DNA of 64,000 nucleotides from Hemibagrus wyckioides (taxonomy: Eukaryota; Chordata; Actinopteri; Siluriformes; Bagridae). Both the position numbers and the translations under genes were made by a program. The notes under the pieces were generated by a model, which was given only the letters and a program-made list of their open reading frames with translations, had not been told where the DNA came from and made no database searches. Positions 60,701-64,000 of this stretch are shown here, piece by piece. The stretch spans positions 22,278,866 to 22,342,865 of the forward strand of contig NC_080731.1 in assembly GCF_019097595.1 (NCBI RefSeq). The letters are read 5' to 3'. The stretch's first letter is position 1, and each line of letters starts with the position of its first letter.

Positions 60701-63018
60701 ACTGCAGTCCCCCCTCTACTACAGTCTCCACTCTACTGCAGTCCCCACTCTACTACAGTCCCCACTCTACTACAGTCTCCACTCTACTACAGTCTCCACT
60801 CTACTACAGTCTCACTCTACTACAGTCCCCACTCTACTACAGTCCCCACTCTACTACAGTCTCCACTCTACTACAGTCTCCACTCTACTACAGTCTCCAC
60901 TCTACTACAGTCTCACTCTACTACAGTCCCCACTCTACTACAGTCTCCACTCTACTACAGTCTCCACTCTACTACAGTCTCACTCTACTACAGTCCCCAC
61001 TCTACTACAGTCCCCACTCTAATACAGTCTCCACTCTACTACAGTCTCCACTCTACTACAGTCTCACTCTACTACAGTCTCCACTCTACTGCAGTCCCAC
61101 TCTACTACAGTCTCCACTCTACTACAGTCTCCACTCTACTGCAGTCCCCCCTCTACTACAGTCTCCACTCTACTGCAGTCCCCACTCTACTACAGTCCCC
61201 ACTCTACTACAGTCTCCACTCTACTACAGTCTCCACTCTACTACAGTCTCACTCTACTACAGTCCCCACTCTACTACAGTCCCCACTCTACTACAGTCTC
61301 ACTCTACTACAGTCTCACTCTACTACAGTCCCCACTCTACTACAGTCCCACTCTACTACAGTCCCACTCTACTACAGTCCCCACTCTACTACAGTCTCAC
61401 TCTACTACAGTCTCACTCTACTACAGTCCCCACTCTACTACAGTCTCACTCTACTACAGTCTCACTCTACTACAGTCTCCACTCTACTACAGTCCCACTC
61501 TACTACAGTCTCCACTCTACTACAGTCCCACTCTACTACAGTCCCACTCTACTACAGTCCCACTCTACTACAGTCCCACTCTACTACAGTCTCACTCTAC
61601 TACAGTCTCCACTCTACTACAGTCCCACTCTACTACAGTCTCCACTCTACTACAGTCCCACTCTACTACAGTCTCACTCTACTACAGTCTCCACTCTACT
61701 ACAGTCTCACTCTACTACAGTCCCCACTCTACTGCAGTCCCCACTCTACTGCAGTCCCCACTCTACTGCAGTCCCCACTCTACTACAGTCTCCACTCTAC
61801 TACAGTCTCCACTCTACTACAGTCTCACTCTACTACAGTCCCACTCTACTACAGTCCCCACTCTACTACAGTCTCCACTCTACTGCAGTCCCCCCTCTAC
61901 TACAGTCTCCACTCTACTGCAGTCCCCACTCTACTACAGTCCCCACTCTACTACAGTCTCCACTCTACTACAGTCTCACTCTACTACAGTCCCCACTCTA
62001 CTACAGTCCCCACTCTACTACAGTCCCCACTCTACTACAGTCTCACTCTACTACAGTCTCACTCTACTACAGTCCCCACTCTACTACAGTCCCACTCTAC
62101 TACAGTCCCACTCTACTACTGTCTCAATCTACTACAGTCTCACTCTACTACAGTCCCCACTCTACTACAGTCTCACTCTACTACAGTCCCCACTCTACTA
62201 CAGTCTCACTCTACTACAGTCTCACTCTACTACAGTCCCCACTCTACTACAGTCTCCACTCTACTACAGTCCCACTCTACTACAGTCCCCACTCTACTAC
62301 AGTCTCCACTCTACTACAGTCTCACTCTACTACAGTCCCCACTCTACTACAGTCCCACTCTACTACAGTCTCCACTCTACTACAGTCCCCACTCTACTAC
62401 AGTCTCCACTCTACTACAGTCTCACTCTACTACAGTCTCACTCAACTACAGTCCCCACTCTACTACAGTCCCACTCTACTACAGTCTCCACTCTACTACA
62501 GTCTCACTCTACTACAGTCTCACTCTACTACAGTCCCCACTCTACTACAGTCCCCACTCTACTACAGTCCCCACTCTACTACAGTCCCACTCTACTACAG
62601 TCCCACTCTACTACAGTCCCCACTCTACTACAGTCTCCACTCTACTACAGTCTCACTCTGCTACAGTCTCCACTCTACTACAGTCTCACTCTACTACAGT
62701 CCCACTCTACTACAGTCCCCACTCTACTACAGTCCCCACTCTACTACAGTCTCACTCTACTACAGTCCCCACTCTACTACAGTCCCCACTCTACTACAGT
62801 CCCCACTCTACTACAGTCTCACTCTACTACAGTCCCACTCTACTACAGTCCCACTCTACTACAGTCCCACTCTACTACAGTCCCACTCTACTACAGTCCC
62901 CACTCTACTACAGTCTCCACTCTACTACAGTCTCCACTCTACTACAGTCCCACTCTACTACAGTCTCACTCTACTACAGTCTCCACTCTACTACAGTCTC
63001 ACTCTACTACAGTCTCAC

Positions 63019-64000
63019 TCTACTACAGTCCCCACTCTACTGCAGTCCCCACTCTACTGCAGTCCCCACTCTACTGCAGTCCCCACTCTACTGCAGTCTC
63101 CACTCTACTACAGTCTCCACTCTACTGCAGTCCCACTCTACTACAGTCCCCACTCTACTGCAGTCCCCCCTCTACTACAGTCTCCACTCTACTGCAGTCC
63201 CCACTCTACTACAGTCCCCACTCTACTACAGTCTCCACTCTACTACAGTCTCACTCTACTACAGTCCCCACTCTACTACAGTCCCCACTCTACTACAGTC
63301 CCCACTCTACTACAGTCTCACTCTACTACAGTCTCACTCTACTACAGTCCCCACTCTACTACAGTCCCACTCTACTACAGTCCCACTCTACTACTGTCTC
63401 AATCTACTACAGTCTCACTCTACTACAGTCCCCACTCTACTACAGTCTCACTCTACTACAGTCCCCACTCTACTACAGTCTCACTCTACTACAGTCTCAC
63501 TCTACTACAGTCCCCACTCTACTACAGTCTCACTCTACTACAGTCTCACTCTACTACAGTCTCCACTCTACTACAGTCTCCACTCTACTACAGTCCCACT
63601 CTACTACAGTCTCCACTCTACTACAGTCTCCACTCTACTACAGTCTCACTCTACTACAGTCCCACTCTACTACAGTCTCCACTCTACTACAGTCCCACTC
63701 TACTACAGTCTCACTCTACTACAGTCTCCACTCTACTACAGTCCCACTCTACTACAGTCTCACTCTACTACAGTCCCCACTCTACTACAGTCCCCACTCT
63801 ACTACAGTCTCCTCTCTACTACAGTCTCCACTCTACTACAGTCCCCACGCTACTACAGTCTCACTCTACTACAGTCTCCACTCTACTACAGTCCCACTGT
63901 ACTACAGTCTCCACTCTACTACAGTCTCCACTCTACTACAGTCTCCACTCTACTACAGTCTCACTCTACTACAGTCCCCACTCTACTACAGTCCCACTCT
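63019..64000. repeat. higher-order repeat block, copy 5, cut by the window edge
   Basis: TGTCTCAAT at 63395, TCCTCTCTAC at 63810 and CCCACTGTAC at 63893, each exactly 7091 bases from copy 4. Beyond 63.9 kb the order departs (no CCAGCCT marker is seen before the edge). Confidence 0.8.

Larger units (their letters stand above)
30961..64000. repeat. 33-kb satellite of 16/17-bp units with higher-order structure
   Basis: An uninterrupted tandem array from TCTACTACAGTCTCA at about 30968 to the right edge. Four unit types make up nearly all of it: CTCTACTACAGTCTCCA and CTCTACTACAGTCCCCA (17 bp), CTCTACTACAGTCTCA and CTCTACTACAGTCCCA (16 bp), roughly 2000 units in all. Rare variants (CTGCAG, TCGACT, CTGTACT, CCAGCCT, GTCGCC, TGTCTCAAT, AGTACCAAT, CTCCTCTCT) recur in the same order at fixed distances, showing copies of blocks several kb long. 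The + strand is almost free of stop codons in all frames, so frames of up to 1395 codons occur by chance of composition. They are not genes: the mix of 16- and 17-base units keeps changing the frame. Confidence 0.97.

Noticed and set aside
30961..64000. Telomere or rDNA-type array
   Set aside because: The unit is not TTAGGG-like, and no ribosomal RNA sequence is present.

Overview
This window looks like nuclear DNA of a bony fish. The signs are a split, intron-rich gene with GT-AG introns, AATAAA poly(A) signals, Tc1-like transposons, L2-, Tx1- and Rex1-type LINE fragments typical of teleosts, and very heavy CA/TG, GATA, GA and minisatellite content. I cannot fix the species. Tandem repeats cover well over half of the window.

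Layout. 1-463 is a 22-bp minisatellite. 590-690 is promoter-like. About 1.86-15.7 kb holds the 3' part of what may be one unrecognised type I membrane protein gene on the + strand: a possible Ig-like exon (1862-1966), a short acidic exon (2272-2328) and a last exon with a membrane span and short tail (15115-15332), ending at AATAAA 15691. The phases of the last two exons match, which implies a 12.8-kb intron packed with a 29-bp YY1-site-like array, several LINE fragments, a nearly complete Tc1-like transposon and an L2 LINE. Two insertions appear to interrupt what was once one TTG/GAT microsatellite.

16.75-20.31 kb is an array of about 111 copies of a 32-bp unit whose core resembles a CTCF site. 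It ends about 215 bp before the start codon of paip1 (poly(A)-binding protein-interacting protein 1), which I could assemble completely from 11 exons (20528-30214, + strand, 451 residues, all phases consistent). Paip1 links poly(A)-binding protein to the eIF4 translation machinery. Its introns hold a decayed Tc1-like element, a 431-bp MITE with a 3-bp target duplication, a Rex1-type LINE with a GATA tail, and many TG/CA tracts. Several of these tracts sit where the polypyrimidine tract of the splice acceptor should be.

From 30.96 kb to the right edge (33 kb, still running) lies one satellite built from 16- and 17-bp units (CTCTACTACAGT plus CTCA, CTCCA, CCCA or CCCCA). Rare variant units recur at locked offsets (4323, 5561, 4844 and 7091 bp), so the array is organised as a higher-order repeat of about 4.3-7 kb. 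This satellite and the CTCF-like array beside paip1 are the most notable finds. No bacterial, phage or CRISPR features are present.
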